Below, in pieces: positions 43,745 through 52,853 of a stretch of DNA of 64,000 nucleotides (the first letter of the stretch is position 1; each line of letters starts with the position of its first letter). The notes under the pieces are model-generated. The model worked only from the letters and a program-made list of their open reading frames with translations, ran no database searches and had not been told where the DNA came from. The position numbers and the translations under genes are program-made. Source of the DNA: a bacterium (GTDB taxonomy: Bacteria; Bacillota; Clostridia; Lachnospirales; Lachnospiraceae); the NCBI GenBank assembly GCA_023664305.1, contig JAMPFT010000001.1, positions 708,771 to 772,770 of the forward strand, in the 5' to 3' direction.

Positions 43745-46201
43745 TTACAGTATATTCGATTCCCGTTTTGTTGTAAAGCAGACTTTTCCGCTTTTATATC
43801 CCGCGGTCACAACGTCCCCCGGCTGTACTTTTTTCAGCAGAATCTCTTCCGCCAGGGCATCCTCCACGACGGACTGAATCGCCCTCTTTAACGGTCTGGC
43901 CCCCATCTTATGATCCGCATATTTCGTCACAAGGTGCTCTTTCAGCGCCGCCGTCAGGTTAAGCCGGATATCCATCTGCTCCTCGCAGCGTCTGCCGAGA
44001 TCCGACGCCAGCAGATTCACAATCGCCTTCATCTCCTCGTTCCCCAGCTGATGAAAAACAATAATATCGTCGATCCGGTTGATAAACTCCGGTTTAAAGC
44101 TTTTTTTGACCTCTTCCATGACGCCGCTCTTCATGCGCTCGTAATCCTTCTTTTCGTCCGCCACGGCGGCAAAGCCCAGATTTTTTGGATCCACAATCCG
44201 CTGTGCCCCGGCGTTGGAGGTCATGATCAGAATCGTATTTTTAAAGCTGACTTTTCTTCCTTTGGAGTCCGTGATATGTCCGTCGTCCAAAACCTGAAGC
44301 AAAATATTAAACACATCGGGGTGCGCCTTTTCGATCTCGTCAAAAAGCACAACGGAATACGGGTTCCGCCGCACCTTCTCGCTGAGCTGCCCGCCGTCCT
44401 CGAAGCCCACATATCCGGGCGGAGAGCCGATCATCTTGGAGACGGAATGTCCCTCCATATACTCGGACATATCCACGCGGATCACCGCATCCTCCGAACC
44501 GAACATCGCTTCGGCGAGCGCCTTGGAAAGCTCCGTTTTTCCCACGCCTGTGGGCCCCAGGAACAGGAAGGATCCGATCGGACGTCTGGGATCCTTTAAG
44601 CCGATCCGGCCCCGCCGCATGGCTTTCGCCACCGCCGACACCGCCTCGTTTTGTCCGATGACCCTCTTATGCAGGATGCCCTCCAGCTTAAGCAGCCTCT
44701 CGCTTTCCTTCTGCGCCAGCTTCTGCACCGGGATTTTCGTCCACATGGCAACCACCTCCGCGATATCCTCCTCCGATATCACGATCGGTTTTCCCTGGCC
44801 GCCGTTTTCCGCTTTTCGCTTTGCCCGGTCGTACTTTCTGACCAGTTCGTCCTGATTCTGCCTGATCTCTGCCGCCTGGGTGAACGCCTCCATGCGGATG
44901 GAGCGCTCGATCTGCAGATCCATCTTCTTGATCTGATCCGCCAGCTCTTTCAGCTTATCCGGCATATCCGAGGTGCGCAGTCTCGCGCCTGCAGCGGCCT
45001 CATCCATCAGATCGATGGCCTTATCCGGCAGATTGCGGTCGTTAATATAACGTCCCGACAGCCTGACTGCCGCTTCCACCGCCTCGGAAGAAACCGTCAC
45101 GCGGTGATGCTCTTCATATTTCCCCTTGATGCCCTCCAGGATACGGACAGCCTCTTCCTCCGTGGGCTCCTCCACGTTCACCGGCTGAAAACGCCGCTCC
45201 AGGGCCGCATCCCTCTCAATATATTTGCGGTATTCCGCGATGGTCGTCGCACCGATCAGCTGAAGCTCGCCTCTGGCGAGAGAGGGCTTCAGGATGTTGG
45301 AGGCGTCGATTGCCCCCTCTGCGCCCCCCGCGCCGATCAGGGTGTGCAGCTCGTCTAAAAACAGAATCACGTTTCCGTCGTCTATGACTTCCTTTATCAC
45401 CCGCTTGATCCGTTCCTCAAACTCACCGCGGTATTTGCTCCCCGCAACCATGCCGGACAAATCCAGCGTGAGAACACGCTTATCCTTCACCGTAAAGGGA
45501 ACCCTTCCCTCCACGATGCTCAGGGCGAGTCCTTCCACCACCGCCGTCTTTCCCACTCCCGGCTCCCCGATCAGACAGGGATTGTTTTTCGTCCGTCTGC
45601 TCAGAATCTGGATCAGGCGGCGGATTTCCTCCTCCCTGCCGATCACCGGATCCAGCTTCCCTTCCCGCGCCAACGCCGTCAGATCCCTGCTGTACTGGTT
45701 AAGCACGGCCGTCCGGCTCTTCCCCTGCGCTCTTCTGCCGAGATCCTCCTTGTAAAGATTTACATCCTGTCCCATGGCCGCAAGCGTATCCATGTATATT
45801 TTCTGCACATTCGCCCCCAGCGTATTCAAAAGGCGGACCGCCACGTTATCGCCGTCCTTTATCACCGCCAGCAGCAGATGCTCCGTCCCTGTCTGCCGCT
45901 GCCCGAAGCGCGCCGCCTGCCTGTGGGAATCCTCCAGAATCCTCTGGGCCCTGGGCGAATATCCTTCTCTCTCCTGAATCCCGACTCCCCCGTCGAAGGC
46001 GATGGACTCCCGGATCATATCCAAAACCCGCGGCAGCTCCACTCCGTTATCCGACAGCGTTTTGTGGGCCACGCCGTCCTGCTCCTTCAAAAGTCCTGCA
46101 AGAATGTGCTCCGAGCCCACATAGCCCTGCTTCAGTCTGGAGGCAAAACGGGCCGCCGCCCGAAGCGCCTCCTGCGCATTGTCCGTAAACCGAGACTGCA
46201 T
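43745..46201 (-). CDS. clpC: ATP-dependent Clp unfoldase ClpC
   Basis: ClpC unfolds proteins and feeds ClpP. The 818-residue chain has the two N-domain repeats (RFTDNAQEALRAAARFASRL and YSPRAQRILEDSHRQAARF), first AAA domain with GEPGVGKT and DELHTLIGAGGAEGA, a middle coiled region (MDLQIERSIRMEAFTQAAEI), and second AAA domain with GPTGVGKTELSKAL and VVLFDEIEKAHPD. ATG at 46199-46201 follows GGAGG. The GntR gene ends 15 bases upstream; no ctsR, mcsA or mcsB is present, so control is by the GntR protein. Confidence 0.96.
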   Translation of the reverse strand: MQSRFTDNAQEALRAAARFASRLKQGYVGSEHILAGLLKEQDGVAHKTLSDNGVELPRVLDMIRESIAFDGGVGIQEREGYSPRAQRILEDSHRQAARFGQRQTGTEHLLLAVIKDGDNVAVRLLNTLGANVQKIYMDTLAAMGQDVNLYKEDLGRRAQGKSRTAVLNQYSRDLTALAREGKLDPVIGREEEIRRLIQILSRRTKNNPCLIGEPGVGKTAVVEGLALSIVEGRVPFTVKDKRVLTLDLSGMVAGSKYRGEFEERIKRVIKEVIDDGNVILFLDELHTLIGAGGAEGAIDASNILKPSLARGELQLIGATTIAEYRKYIERDAALERRFQPVNVEEPTEEEAVRILEGIKGKYEEHHRVTVSSEAVEAAVRLSGRYINDRNLPDKAIDLMDEAAAGARLRTSDMPDKLKELADQIKKMDLQIERSIRMEAFTQAAEIRQNQDELVRKYDRAKRKAENGGQGKPIVISEEDIAEVVAMWTKIPVQKLAQKESERLLKLEGILHKRVIGQNEAVSAVAKAMRRGRIGLKDPRRPIGSFLFLGPTGVGKTELSKALAEAMFGSEDAVIRVDMSEYMEGHSVSKMIGSPPGYVGFEDGGQLSEKVRRNPYSVVLFDEIEKAHPDVFNILLQVLDDGHITDSKGRKVSFKNTILIMTSNAGAQRIVDPKNLGFAAVADEKKDYERMKSGVMEEVKKSFKPEFINRIDDIIVFHQLGNEEMKAIVNLLASDLGRRCEEQMDIRLNLTAALKEHLVTKYADHKMGARPLKRAIQSVVEDALAEEILLKKVQPGDVVTAGYKSGKVCFTTKRESNIL

Positions 46202-46216
46202 AATCAACGTCCTCCG

Positions 46217-46585
46217 TCATTTATAATCCTCATAGATTTCTTCGATCAACTGATGTATTTCATCCCTGGAAATATTTTTACAGCTGCTCTTAGCAAGGAT
46301 AACCTGCAATTCCTTTTTTAATTCCTCCAGTGTCCGCAGTCTGTCTATATCGACGGCAATCACAGCGCCTCTCCTGCGGTCCACCTTGACGTACCCCTCC
46401 TGCTTCAAAACGGTATATGCCTTGTTGACCGTATGCATATTGATTCCGATGGTATCCGCAAGCTGGCGCACGCTGGGAAGGGAATCCCCCTCCCGGATCC
46501 TGTCCGCCGCAATCCCCATAATGATCTGATTGCAGAGCTGCAGATACAACGCTTCGTCACTGTTAAAATCTATCTCAATAAACAT
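46217..46585 (-). CDS. YtrA-type GntR regulator
   Basis: A 122-residue regulator: winged helix with YLQLCNQIIMGIAADRIREGDSLPSVRQLADTIGINMHTVNKAYTVLKQEGYV and a short C-terminal dimerisation helix, as in the YtrA subfamily. ATG at 46583-46585 has AAGGG seven bases off. A perfect seven-base inverted repeat overlaps its -10 box, so it is likely autoregulated and, through the operon, controls clpC. Confidence 0.92.
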   Translation of the reverse strand: MFIEIDFNSDEALYLQLCNQIIMGIAADRIREGDSLPSVRQLADTIGINMHTVNKAYTVLKQEGYVKVDRRRGAVIAVDIDRLRTLEELKKELQVILAKSSCKNISRDEIHQLIEEIYEDYK

Positions 46586-46625
46586 ATCCACACCCTTCGT
46601 TTCTCTTTGGCAGATGTCCTTTTGT

Positions 46626-46646
46626 TGTTATATGTATATTATAACA
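46626..46646. promoter_or_regulatory. Predicted GntR operator
   Basis: Inverted repeat TGTTATA-N7-TATAACA (arms 46626-46632 and 46640-46646) overlapping the -10 region of the gntR-clpC promoter. Confidence 0.6.
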
Positions 46647-46664
46647 GATAAGCGCCGCTGTCAA
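46638..46664 (-). promoter_or_regulatory. Predicted gntR-clpC promoter
   Basis: TTGACA at 46659-46664 with TATAAT at 46638-46643 (15-base spacer), or TAATAT two bases on with the ideal 17. It lies about 55 bases upstream of gntR. Confidence 0.7.
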
Positions 46665-46695
46665 CCCGAAGCTATTCGCAATTGGTGCAAACTCG

Positions 46696-46879
46696 GAAGA
46701 ACGCCTGCCCAAAGAGGTGGGCTACGCCCCCTCTTGGCGTTCTTCAAGTTGCTTTAGCAACTTGTGCAATTTAGATTTTCTTAGTCCGCGTACTAAAGAG
46801 GTGTGCTGCGCACCCTCTTACTGGCTTAGAAAAGCTTTGCACACTTAGCAAGCAAGGGACGCCGTAAAGCATCCCTTGC
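46696..46879. repeat. Mosaic palindromic intergenic element, copy 2
   Basis: A series of hairpins: GAAGAACGCC/GGCGTTCTTC (46696-46745) with an inner AAGAGG stem, AAGTTGC/GCAACTT (46746-46763), the long stem from GTGCAATTTAGATTTTC (46764) to GAAAAGCTTTGCAC (about 46829-46842), and GCAAGGGA/TCCCTTGC (46852-46879). The long stem and the GAAGAA-hairpin-before-it layout match copy 1 at 15694-15849. The last hairpin may also end transcription of the SH3 gene on minus. Apart from this element and the gntR promoter, the 302-base gap 46586-46887 holds nothing. Confidence 0.65.
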
Positions 46880-46887
46880 CGTATCTT

Positions 46888-48432
46888 TTATTCTTCGTCC
46901 CCGTCATAGTTCAGAAACTCGAACTCAAATTCATCGTCATCTTCCGCCATGAAATTCTTGGACTGCCAGCCCTGCTGATTTCCCGAGGACTTCTGGCCCT
47001 GTCCGCTTCCCTGCTGAGCTCCTGCCGGTCTCTGGCTGCTCCCCTGGGCTCCCGCCGGTCTCTGGCTGCTCCCTTGGGCTCCTGCCGGTCTCTGGCCGCT
47101 TCCCTGGGTTCCCGCCGGTCTCTGACCGCCTCCCTGAGCTCCCGCCGGTCTCTGGCCGCTTCCCTGAGCTCCCGCCGGTCTCTGGCCGCTTCCCTGGGTT
47201 CCCGCGGGTCTCTGACCGCCTCCCTGGGTTCCCGCCGGTCTCTGGCCGCTTCCCTGGGTTCCTGCGGGCCTTGCTCCCGCGGGCCTTTGGCCGGTTCCCT
47301 GGGCTCCCGACGGTCTCTGGCCTGCCGGTCTCGCCGTCTGGCTTCCGGATCCCACCGTGTGCATCACCTTCTGGGAACCGCCCTGCGTGCGGGCCGTCCC
47401 GCGCCGCTTCATCGTCTCCCTCTCCACTTCGCTGATATACGCGGCGTCCGCCATCTCCCTGATCTTGAAAATCAACAGCGCAACCGCCGCCGCTGCCGCC
47501 ACCAGCAAAAGAACCAGGACAATAATGACGGCTTTCTGCGCTTTCGTCGTCTTTACCTCTTCCTCGTAGGCCTTCAGATTCTGCTCTACCTTTTCAAAAA
47601 GCCCCTGAATATTGTGCTTCTCGTTTTTCTGCATATCCAGAAGATACCATCCGTCCTCTTCCAGTCTGGTATCAAAATCCTTTACCACCTCGGGCGTCTC
47701 AGGTTCATCCGGCTCCGGGTCAGTCTCCGGCGGCGTCTCAGGCACCTCCGGCTCCGTATAAGGCGTCAGTTCCTCGGAAAGCTTCACATAATCGGAGCGG
47801 ATAAAGCCCTCGACCTCCGAGCCGTCCGCGCTGAAGCTCACCTTGTACCAGGTCTTGCCGTCCTTTCCCTGGGCTGTGCCGGTTACGGTCAGCGCCAGTC
47901 CGCTTGACACCTTCTTGACGACGGCGCTGGAGGTAGACGCGTTGCTTCTGACGTTTACGTTGGAGCTGCCGGACACCGTAGCGCTGACCGGATTTACCGG
48001 CGACACCTCCGCCGGCGTCTCGTTGTTGCTTGCCGTTGTGGTTGTTGTCGTAGTCGTCGGCGTTGTCGTGGTGGCAGGCACCGGCGTCACGGTCGCGGGG
48101 GTGGTTCCGTCGATGATCGTCACCAGATCGGAACGGATATATCCCAGCGTCTCCGAGTTTACAAAGGTCTGATACCAGGTATAGCCGTCGCTTCCCTTCA
48201 CCTGACTGGTGATCGCGATGATCTTATCCTTCTCCGTGCTCCCGATCACGGTGCTGGTGCTGTTCGGCTCTTTTCTGATGTTTGCGCTGGTCGCCGTGAC
48301 CTTACCCTGGCTCTCCGCGTGGCTCACTATGGAAAACCCGTCCGGGATCAGCCAAAGCGCCGCCGTCAGCGCCAGCGTCAGAACCGCCAGCAGAAATTTT
48401 TGTCTTCCCTGTACTTTACTGTCTTTTTTCAT
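46888..48432 (-). CDS. Secreted SH3-domain membrane protein with repeat tail
   Basis: A 514-residue protein. An N-terminal signal segment (KFLLAVLTLALTAALWLI) is followed by two bacterial SH3 domains (TSANIRKEPNSTSTVIG and NVRSNASTSSAVVKKV), a Thr-rich linker, a Pro/Glu-rich segment (TEPEVPETPPETDPEPDEPE), a coiled stretch, and one clear membrane helix (AVIIVLVLLLVAAAAAVALL). After it lies a tail of ten-residue units, GSGQRPAGTQ, and an acidic end. Outside the cell the SH3 domains probably contact the wall; the tail is then cytoplasmic. Start MKKDSKV follows AAAGGCAGAG. Confidence 0.75.
   Translation of the reverse strand: MKKDSKVQGRQKFLLAVLTLALTAALWLIPDGFSIVSHAESQGKVTATSANIRKEPNSTSTVIGSTEKDKIIAITSQVKGSDGYTWYQTFVNSETLGYIRSDLVTIIDGTTPATVTPVPATTTTPTTTTTTTTASNNETPAEVSPVNPVSATVSGSSNVNVRSNASTSSAVVKKVSSGLALTVTGTAQGKDGKTWYKVSFSADGSEVEGFIRSDYVKLSEELTPYTEPEVPETPPETDPEPDEPETPEVVKDFDTRLEEDGWYLLDMQKNEKHNIQGLFEKVEQNLKAYEEEVKTTKAQKAVIIVLVLLLVAAAAAVALLIFKIREMADAAYISEVERETMKRRGTARTQGGSQKVMHTVGSGSQTARPAGQRPSGAQGTGQRPAGARPAGTQGSGQRPAGTQGGGQRPAGTQGSGQRPAGAQGSGQRPAGAQGGGQRPAGTQGSGQRPAGAQGSSQRPAGAQGSSQRPAGAQQGSGQGQKSSGNQQGWQSKNFMAEDDDEFEFEFLNYDGDEE
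47017..47322 (-). repeat. 30-base in-frame tandem repeats in the SH3 protein tail
   Basis: About ten units of 30 bases encoding QRPAG(T/A)QGSG-type decapeptides in the cytoplasmic tail. Units differ by a few bases, which suggests recent expansion with drift. Confidence 0.9.
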
Positions 48433-48535
48433 AGGTATCACTCTGCCTTTCTGCAAATCATTCACACCGTGAATGGTTTTCTCTGGTACAATTTGCCGAT
48501 CTTTCAGCCGGTGGGATTCCCCGGAGCGTTAAGCC

Positions 48536-48997
48536 TTAATTTCCGCCGCGGATAAACCGCTTCTGGCCTTCTTCGCCCGTCTGCGTCAGTCCCACGCCCT
48601 GCAGATTTTTCTTTTTCCGCTCTCTCTCCTGCGCTTCCAGACTGCGGTGATAGGATGTCTCGCACTCGGGACAGAACCGGCCGTAGCGGATTGTCTTGCC
48701 GCAGCCCTCGCAGCGCATCGCCACCCTGGAATCCGGCGCAACCTCAAGCCGCCCCTCCTTCAGCATCTGTCTTATGGAGCGCTGGGACACGCCGGTGGCT
48801 CCTTCCGCCTCCGCCGCCGTAGCGCCTCTGTTTTCTTCTATATAGCGTCTGACCTTCCCGTAATCGTCAAATGCCTGCGCGCCGCAGTCCTCGCAGCGGT
48901 ACTCTCCTACGCCCTTAAAAATCATGACCCCGCCGCATTCCGTACAGGTCCGCGGCGTATGATACCAGTCATCGACAATGTTTGCGATTCCGCCCAT
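48536..48997 (-). CDS. Zinc-ribbon helix-turn-helix protein, YvyF-like
   Basis: A 153-residue protein with an N-terminal zinc ribbon (CTECGGVMIFKGVGEYRCEDCG), a short helical region with GATGVSQRSIRQMLKEGRLEV that has the look of a helix-turn-helix, and a second zinc ribbon (CEGCGKTIRYGRFCPEC). This layout resembles the YvyF family of Firmicute flagellar operons; the gene here is not in a flagellar cluster. It follows purD by 42 bases. Confidence 0.75.
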   Translation of the reverse strand: MGGIANIVDDWYHTPRTCTECGGVMIFKGVGEYRCEDCGAQAFDDYGKVRRYIEENRGATAAEAEGATGVSQRSIRQMLKEGRLEVAPDSRVAMRCEGCGKTIRYGRFCPECETSYHRSLEAQERERKKKNLQGVGLTQTGEEGQKRFIRGGN

Positions 48998-49039
48998 TTA
49001 ACCAGCTCCTCCTTTTCTCCGTCCACGACAGCCGGCCGC

Positions 49040-50317
49040 TTACGCCTCCTCAATCGCTTTCCCGATATCGCGGCGCATAAATTTATTTTCAAAGGAAACC
49101 CACTCCGCCGCCTCGTAGGCTTTCGCCCTGGCCTCCTTTAACGTCGCCGCCTTTGCCGTCACGCCCAGCACTCTGCCGCCGTTTGTGACGATGCGGCCCT
49201 TTTCGTCAAATCTGCTTCCCGCATGGAAGCAATAGTAATCTTCTTTTCCCTCAAAATGCTCCAGCCCCGTAATCTCAAAGCCCTTCCGATAGGAGACGGG
49301 ATATCCTTCCGAGGCCAGCACCACGCAAACCGCCGCGTTGTCTTCAAACTCCAGCTCCACCTGATCCAGCGTGCCGTCGATACAGGCGTCGATCACGTCC
49401 ATGATATCATTCTTCATCCGACACAGCACCACCTGAGCCTCCGGATCCCCGAATCTGGCGTTATACTCCAGCACCCTGGGGCCGTCCGGCGTCAGCATCA
49501 GCCCGAAAAAGATCACGCCCCGGAAGGGTCTTCCCTCCGCCGCCATGGCGTCCACGGTGGGCTGGTAAATATATTTCCTGCAGAACGCATCCACTTCCTC
49601 CGTATAAAACGGACTGGGCGAGAAATTCCCCATGCCGCCCGTATTGGGCCCCTGATCCCCGTCGAAGGCTCGCTTGTGATCCTGAGCGGAGGTCATGGGC
49701 TTTACCGTCTTTCCGTCCACAAAGGCCAGAACCGAAACCTCTCTGCCTGTCAGAAACTCCTCGATCACAATCCTGTTCCCGGCGCTTCCGAAATGCTTAT
49801 CCAGCATGATCTCCTTTACTCCGGCCCTCGCCTCCTCAAGCGTATTGCAGATCAGAACGCCCTTTCCCAGGGCAAGTCCGTCCGCCTTTAATACGATCGG
49901 CACAGACGCCGTCTCCAGATAATGCAGGGCGTCCTCCGGATTGTCAAAGATCTCATAACCGGCCGTGGGAATATGATACTTTTTCATCAGTTCCTTGGAA
50001 AAAGCCTTGCTGCCCTCCAGCACCGCCGCCTTTTTATCCGGCCCGAAAACCCGGAACCCCTGCGCCTCCAAAACGTCCGCCAGACCTCCCACCAGAGGAT
50101 CGTCGGGGGCGACGAAGATCAAATCGACCTCTTTTTCCCTCGCATACGCCGCCACCCTGTCGAAATCCATGACATTCACGGACGGATCGCACTCGGCAAT
50201 CTGCGCGATTCCCGCGTTGCCGGGGACACAGTAAAGCGCGTCCACTCTCTTACTCTTTCTCATACTGACGGCGATCGCGTGCTCTCTGCCGCCGCCTCCT
50301 ACGATCAAAACCTTCAT
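49040..50317 (-). CDS. purD: Phosphoribosylamine-glycine ligase
   Basis: PurD makes glycinamide ribonucleotide in purine synthesis. The 425-residue protein has the N-domain GGGGREHAIAVSMRKS, the ATP-grasp domain with VLKADGLALGKGV and VIEEFLTGREVSVLAF, the NTGGMGNFSPSPFY motif and the FGDPEAQV motif. It is the fourth gene of purE-purM-purN-purD, 33 bases after purN. Confidence 0.96.
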   Translation of the reverse strand: MKVLIVGGGGREHAIAVSMRKSKRVDALYCVPGNAGIAQIAECDPSVNVMDFDRVAAYAREKEVDLIFVAPDDPLVGGLADVLEAQGFRVFGPDKKAAVLEGSKAFSKELMKKYHIPTAGYEIFDNPEDALHYLETASVPIVLKADGLALGKGVLICNTLEEARAGVKEIMLDKHFGSAGNRIVIEEFLTGREVSVLAFVDGKTVKPMTSAQDHKRAFDGDQGPNTGGMGNFSPSPFYTEEVDAFCRKYIYQPTVDAMAAEGRPFRGVIFFGLMLTPDGPRVLEYNARFGDPEAQVVLCRMKNDIMDVIDACIDGTLDQVELEFEDNAAVCVVLASEGYPVSYRKGFEITGLEHFEGKEDYYCFHAGSRFDEKGRIVTNGGRVLGVTAKAATLKEARAKAYEAAEWVSFENKFMRRDIGKAIEEA

Positions 50318-50349
50318 GCAGCACCGTGCCTTTCCGATGATTCGCAGCG

Positions 50350-50976
50350 TTATCCTTTTCTGCGCACCCTGTTATCTGTCACTTCTATCCGCCCGTTGGC
50401 AATGTCGTCGATCGCCTTTGGCAGAAGAATCCATTCCGCCTGCTCCATCACCCGCCTCTGAAGGCTTTCGGGCGTATCGTTTTCCTCCACGGCTACCGCT
50501 TTCTGCGCGATAATGGGGCCCTCGTCCATCCCCTCGTTGACGAAATGAACCGTAGCGCCTGTAACCTTCACGCCGCGCTCCAGCGCCTTCTCATGTACCT
50601 TCAGCCCGTAATAGCCCACGCCGCAGAAGGACGGGATCAGGGACGGATGAATATTGATAATCCGATTGGAAAACTTCCTTACCATCTCCTCGGGAATCCG
50701 CACCAGAAAGCCCGCAAGAACCACCAGATCCGGGGCTAAAGCCGCTATCCTGTCCGTAAGCGCCCGGTTGAAGGCTTCTCTGTCGGGAAAGCTCTTCGGC
50801 GAAAGACAGACTGCCGGGATCCCCCGCTTCTGTGCCCGCTCCAGCGCCTTCGCCCCCGCATTGTTGCTGATCACGGCAAGGACCTCCGTATTCGTGATCT
50901 CCTTTCGGTCAACGGCGTCCAGGATTGCCTGCAGATTCGTGCCGCCGCCGGACACACACACTACGATTCTCAGCAT
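50350..50976 (-). CDS. purN: Phosphoribosylglycinamide formyltransferase
   Basis: PurN transfers a formyl group from 10-formyl-THF to GAR. The 208-residue protein has [15 protein letters not shown], the catalytic region [14 protein letters not shown], and [22 protein letters not shown]. The start overlaps the end of purM by seven bases (ATGCTGA), so translation is coupled. Confidence 0.96.
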   Translation of the reverse strand: MLRIVVCVSGGGTNLQAILDAVDRKEITNTEVLAVISNNAGAKALERAQKRGIPAVCLSPKSFPDREAFNRALTDRIAALAPDLVVLAGFLVRIPEEMVRKFSNRIINIHPSLIPSFCGVGYYGLKVHEKALERGVKVTGATVHFVNEGMDEGPIIAQKAVAVEENDTPESLQRRVMEQAEWILLPKAIDDIANGRIEVTDNRVRRKG

Positions 50977-51995
50977 AGGACTACTCCTTTTTCGCCCGCC
51001 TCGCAGCAGCCGACCACATAGGGCGTTTCTCCTGCTGCCCGGACGGCCGCAAGCGTCTTTTCCGCATCCTTTTCGTCCACCGCAAGAACCATGCCGAGAC
51101 CCATGTTATAGGTATTGTACATCATCTGTTCTTCAATCCCGCCCTTCTCCTGAAGCAGCCTGAAAATGGGGGGCACTTCATAACTGTCCTTCTTCACGGC
51201 CGCCCGGATTCCTTCCGGAAGCATTCTCGGAATATTCTCGTAAAAGCCGCCGCCGGTAATGTGGCTGCAGCCCTTGACCGTCACGCCGGCCTCCCGAACC
51301 GCGCGCAGCGCCCGGACATAAATTTTCGTAGGGGTAAGCAGGGTCTCGCCCAGCGTAGCGCCCAATTCGTCATAATAGGTATTTAGGCTTTCCCTGGTCA
51401 TCTCAAACACCTTCCGCACAAGGGAAAAACCGTTAGAGTGTACTCCGGAGGAGGCCAGTCCGATCAGCACATCCCCCGCCTTGATCTTTTCGCCGGTAAT
51501 CAGCTCCTTCTCGTCCGCGACGCCCACGGCAAACCCGGCCAGATCGTATTCGTCCTCCGGCATCAGCCCCGGATGCTCCGCGGTCTCGCCGCCGATCAGC
51601 GCTGCTCCCGCCTGCTTACAGCCCTCCGCAACGCCCTTTACGATCGCCGCAATCTTCTCCGGGTAATTTTTGCCGCAGGCTATGTAATCCAGGAAAAACA
51701 GCGGCTCGCCGCCGGCGCACGCCACATCGTTGACGCACATGGCCACACAGTCGATACCTACCGTATCATGCCGGTCCAGCAGAAACGCCAGCTTGATTTT
51801 CGTGCCCACCCCGTCGGTTCCCGACAGCAGGACGGGCTTTTCCATCTTTTTTACCGCGCCCAGCGAAAACGCTCCGGAAAAACCGCCCAATCCGCCGATC
51901 ACCTCGGGGCGCGCCGTCCCCTTCACATACTGCTTTATCAGCTCCACCGACCTGTAGCCGGCCTCGATATCTACTCCCGCACTTTTGTAATCCAT
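50970..51995 (-). CDS. purM: Phosphoribosylformylglycinamidine cyclo-ligase
   Basis: PurM closes the imidazole ring to give AIR. The 341-residue protein begins [20 protein letters not shown] and has [40 protein letters not shown] and [19 protein letters not shown] at 51993-51995 is behind GAGGAAAAG. An open frame continues upstream through a repeat array but is not family-like. Confidence 0.96.
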   Translation of the reverse strand: MDYKSAGVDIEAGYRSVELIKQYVKGTARPEVIGGLGGFSGAFSLGAVKKMEKPVLLSGTDGVGTKIKLAFLLDRHDTVGIDCVAMCVNDVACAGGEPLFFLDYIACGKNYPEKIAAIVKGVAEGCKQAGAALIGGETAEHPGLMPEDEYDLAGFAVGVADEKELITGEKIKAGDVLIGLASSGVHSNGFSLVRKVFEMTRESLNTYYDELGATLGETLLTPTKIYVRALRAVREAGVTVKGCSHITGGGFYENIPRMLPEGIRAAVKKDSYEVPPIFRLLQEKGGIEEQMMYNTYNMGLGMVLAVDEKDAEKTLAAVRAAGETPYVVGCCEAGEKGVVLC

Positions 51996-52041
51996 CTTTT
52001 CCTCATTTCCGCGCGTCTGCACAGTCTCTGCTTTCCTTCCC

Positions 52042-52200
52042 GCAGGCTTTCGCGTTCCGCACAGCCCTTTCTTTTCCTCCTGCAGGCTTTCGCGTTCCGC
52101 ACAGCCCTTTCTTTTCCTCCTGCAGGCCTTCACGTTCCACACAGCCCTTTCTTTTCCTCCTGCAGGCCTTCCGCATCCCGCACAGCCTGACAGTGCGTCC
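52042..52200. repeat. 40-base tandem repeats between purE and purM
   Basis: Units start at 52042, 52082, 52122 and 52162 (last one partial), exactly 40 bases apart. On minus, each unit carries AGGAGGAAAAG, an ideal ribosome site. The unit is not a multiple of three, so this is not a coding repeat. The 210-base gap has no other feature. Confidence 0.92.
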
Positions 52201-52205
52201 GCACC

Positions 52206-52811
52206 TCAGTACGCCTGGCGGCCTACCTCCTGCAGTCTCGCGTCCTTCGCCTCCACCTGATTTTTCAGCTTTTCGCTGTAATTTTTAAGCTTCTCTAAAA
52301 GCTCCGGCTCCGACACGGCAAGAATCTTTGCCGCCAGAAGCCCCGCGTTTGCTCCGCCGCCGATCGCTACGGTAGCCACCGGGATCCCGGAGGGCATCTG
52401 CACGATGGAATACAGGGAATCCCGCCCTCCCAGAGACGAGGTATGCATGGGAACGCCTATCACCGGCAGAGGGAAAATTGCCGCGCACATACCCGGCAGA
52501 TGCGCCGCCATCCCCGCGCCCGCGATAATCACCCGAAGCCCTCTCTCCTCTGCGGTCTTCGCATATTCGAAAAAGATATCCGGCTCCCTGTGGGCGCTGA
52601 TGATCCGCATCTCATAGGCGATACCCAGCTCATCCAGAATGTCCGCCGCCTTGACCATAACCGGCATATCGGAATCGCTTCCCATCACAATGCCGACGCG
52701 CGGCATCATGCCGACACGCGGCACACCTGTCTGTGTTTCCGCGCTCCCACACGGTTCTCCGCCGCAGACCGCATCCGCTTTCCCGGCGTCCTGTAACACA
52801 TTGTCTGCCAT
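52206..52811 (-). CDS. purE: N5-carboxyaminoimidazole ribonucleotide mutase
   Basis: PurE rearranges N5-CAIR to CAIR. The core has the family signature GIVMGSDSDMPVM, ISAHREPDIFFEYA, AGAGMAAHLPGM and GGGANAGLLAAKIL. At 201 residues from MADNVLQ it is about 35 longer than the norm because of an N-terminal segment with a Cys-rich stretch. AAGGAGG lies 11 bases before that ATG; a start at MPRVGIVMG would give the normal length. It heads the purine operon. Confidence 0.94.
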   Translation of the reverse strand: MADNVLQDAGKADAVCGGEPCGSAETQTGVPRVGMMPRVGIVMGSDSDMPVMVKAADILDELGIAYEMRIISAHREPDIFFEYAKTAEERGLRVIIAGAGMAAHLPGMCAAIFPLPVIGVPMHTSSLGGRDSLYSIVQMPSGIPVATVAIGGGANAGLLAAKILAVSEPELLEKLKNYSEKLKNQVEAKDARLQEVGRQAY

Positions 52812-52853
52812 AGCCCTGACATCCTCCTTCATCTGTTTTTGCAATCCTATTTC

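Noticed and set aside
46690..46880. Small RNA gene between gntR and the SH3 gene
   Set aside because: Matches a dispersed palindromic element also found at 15694-15849, so a repeat is the simpler reading.
52042..52200. CRISPR-like array
   Set aside because: Repeats are contiguous with no spacers and no cas genes are near.
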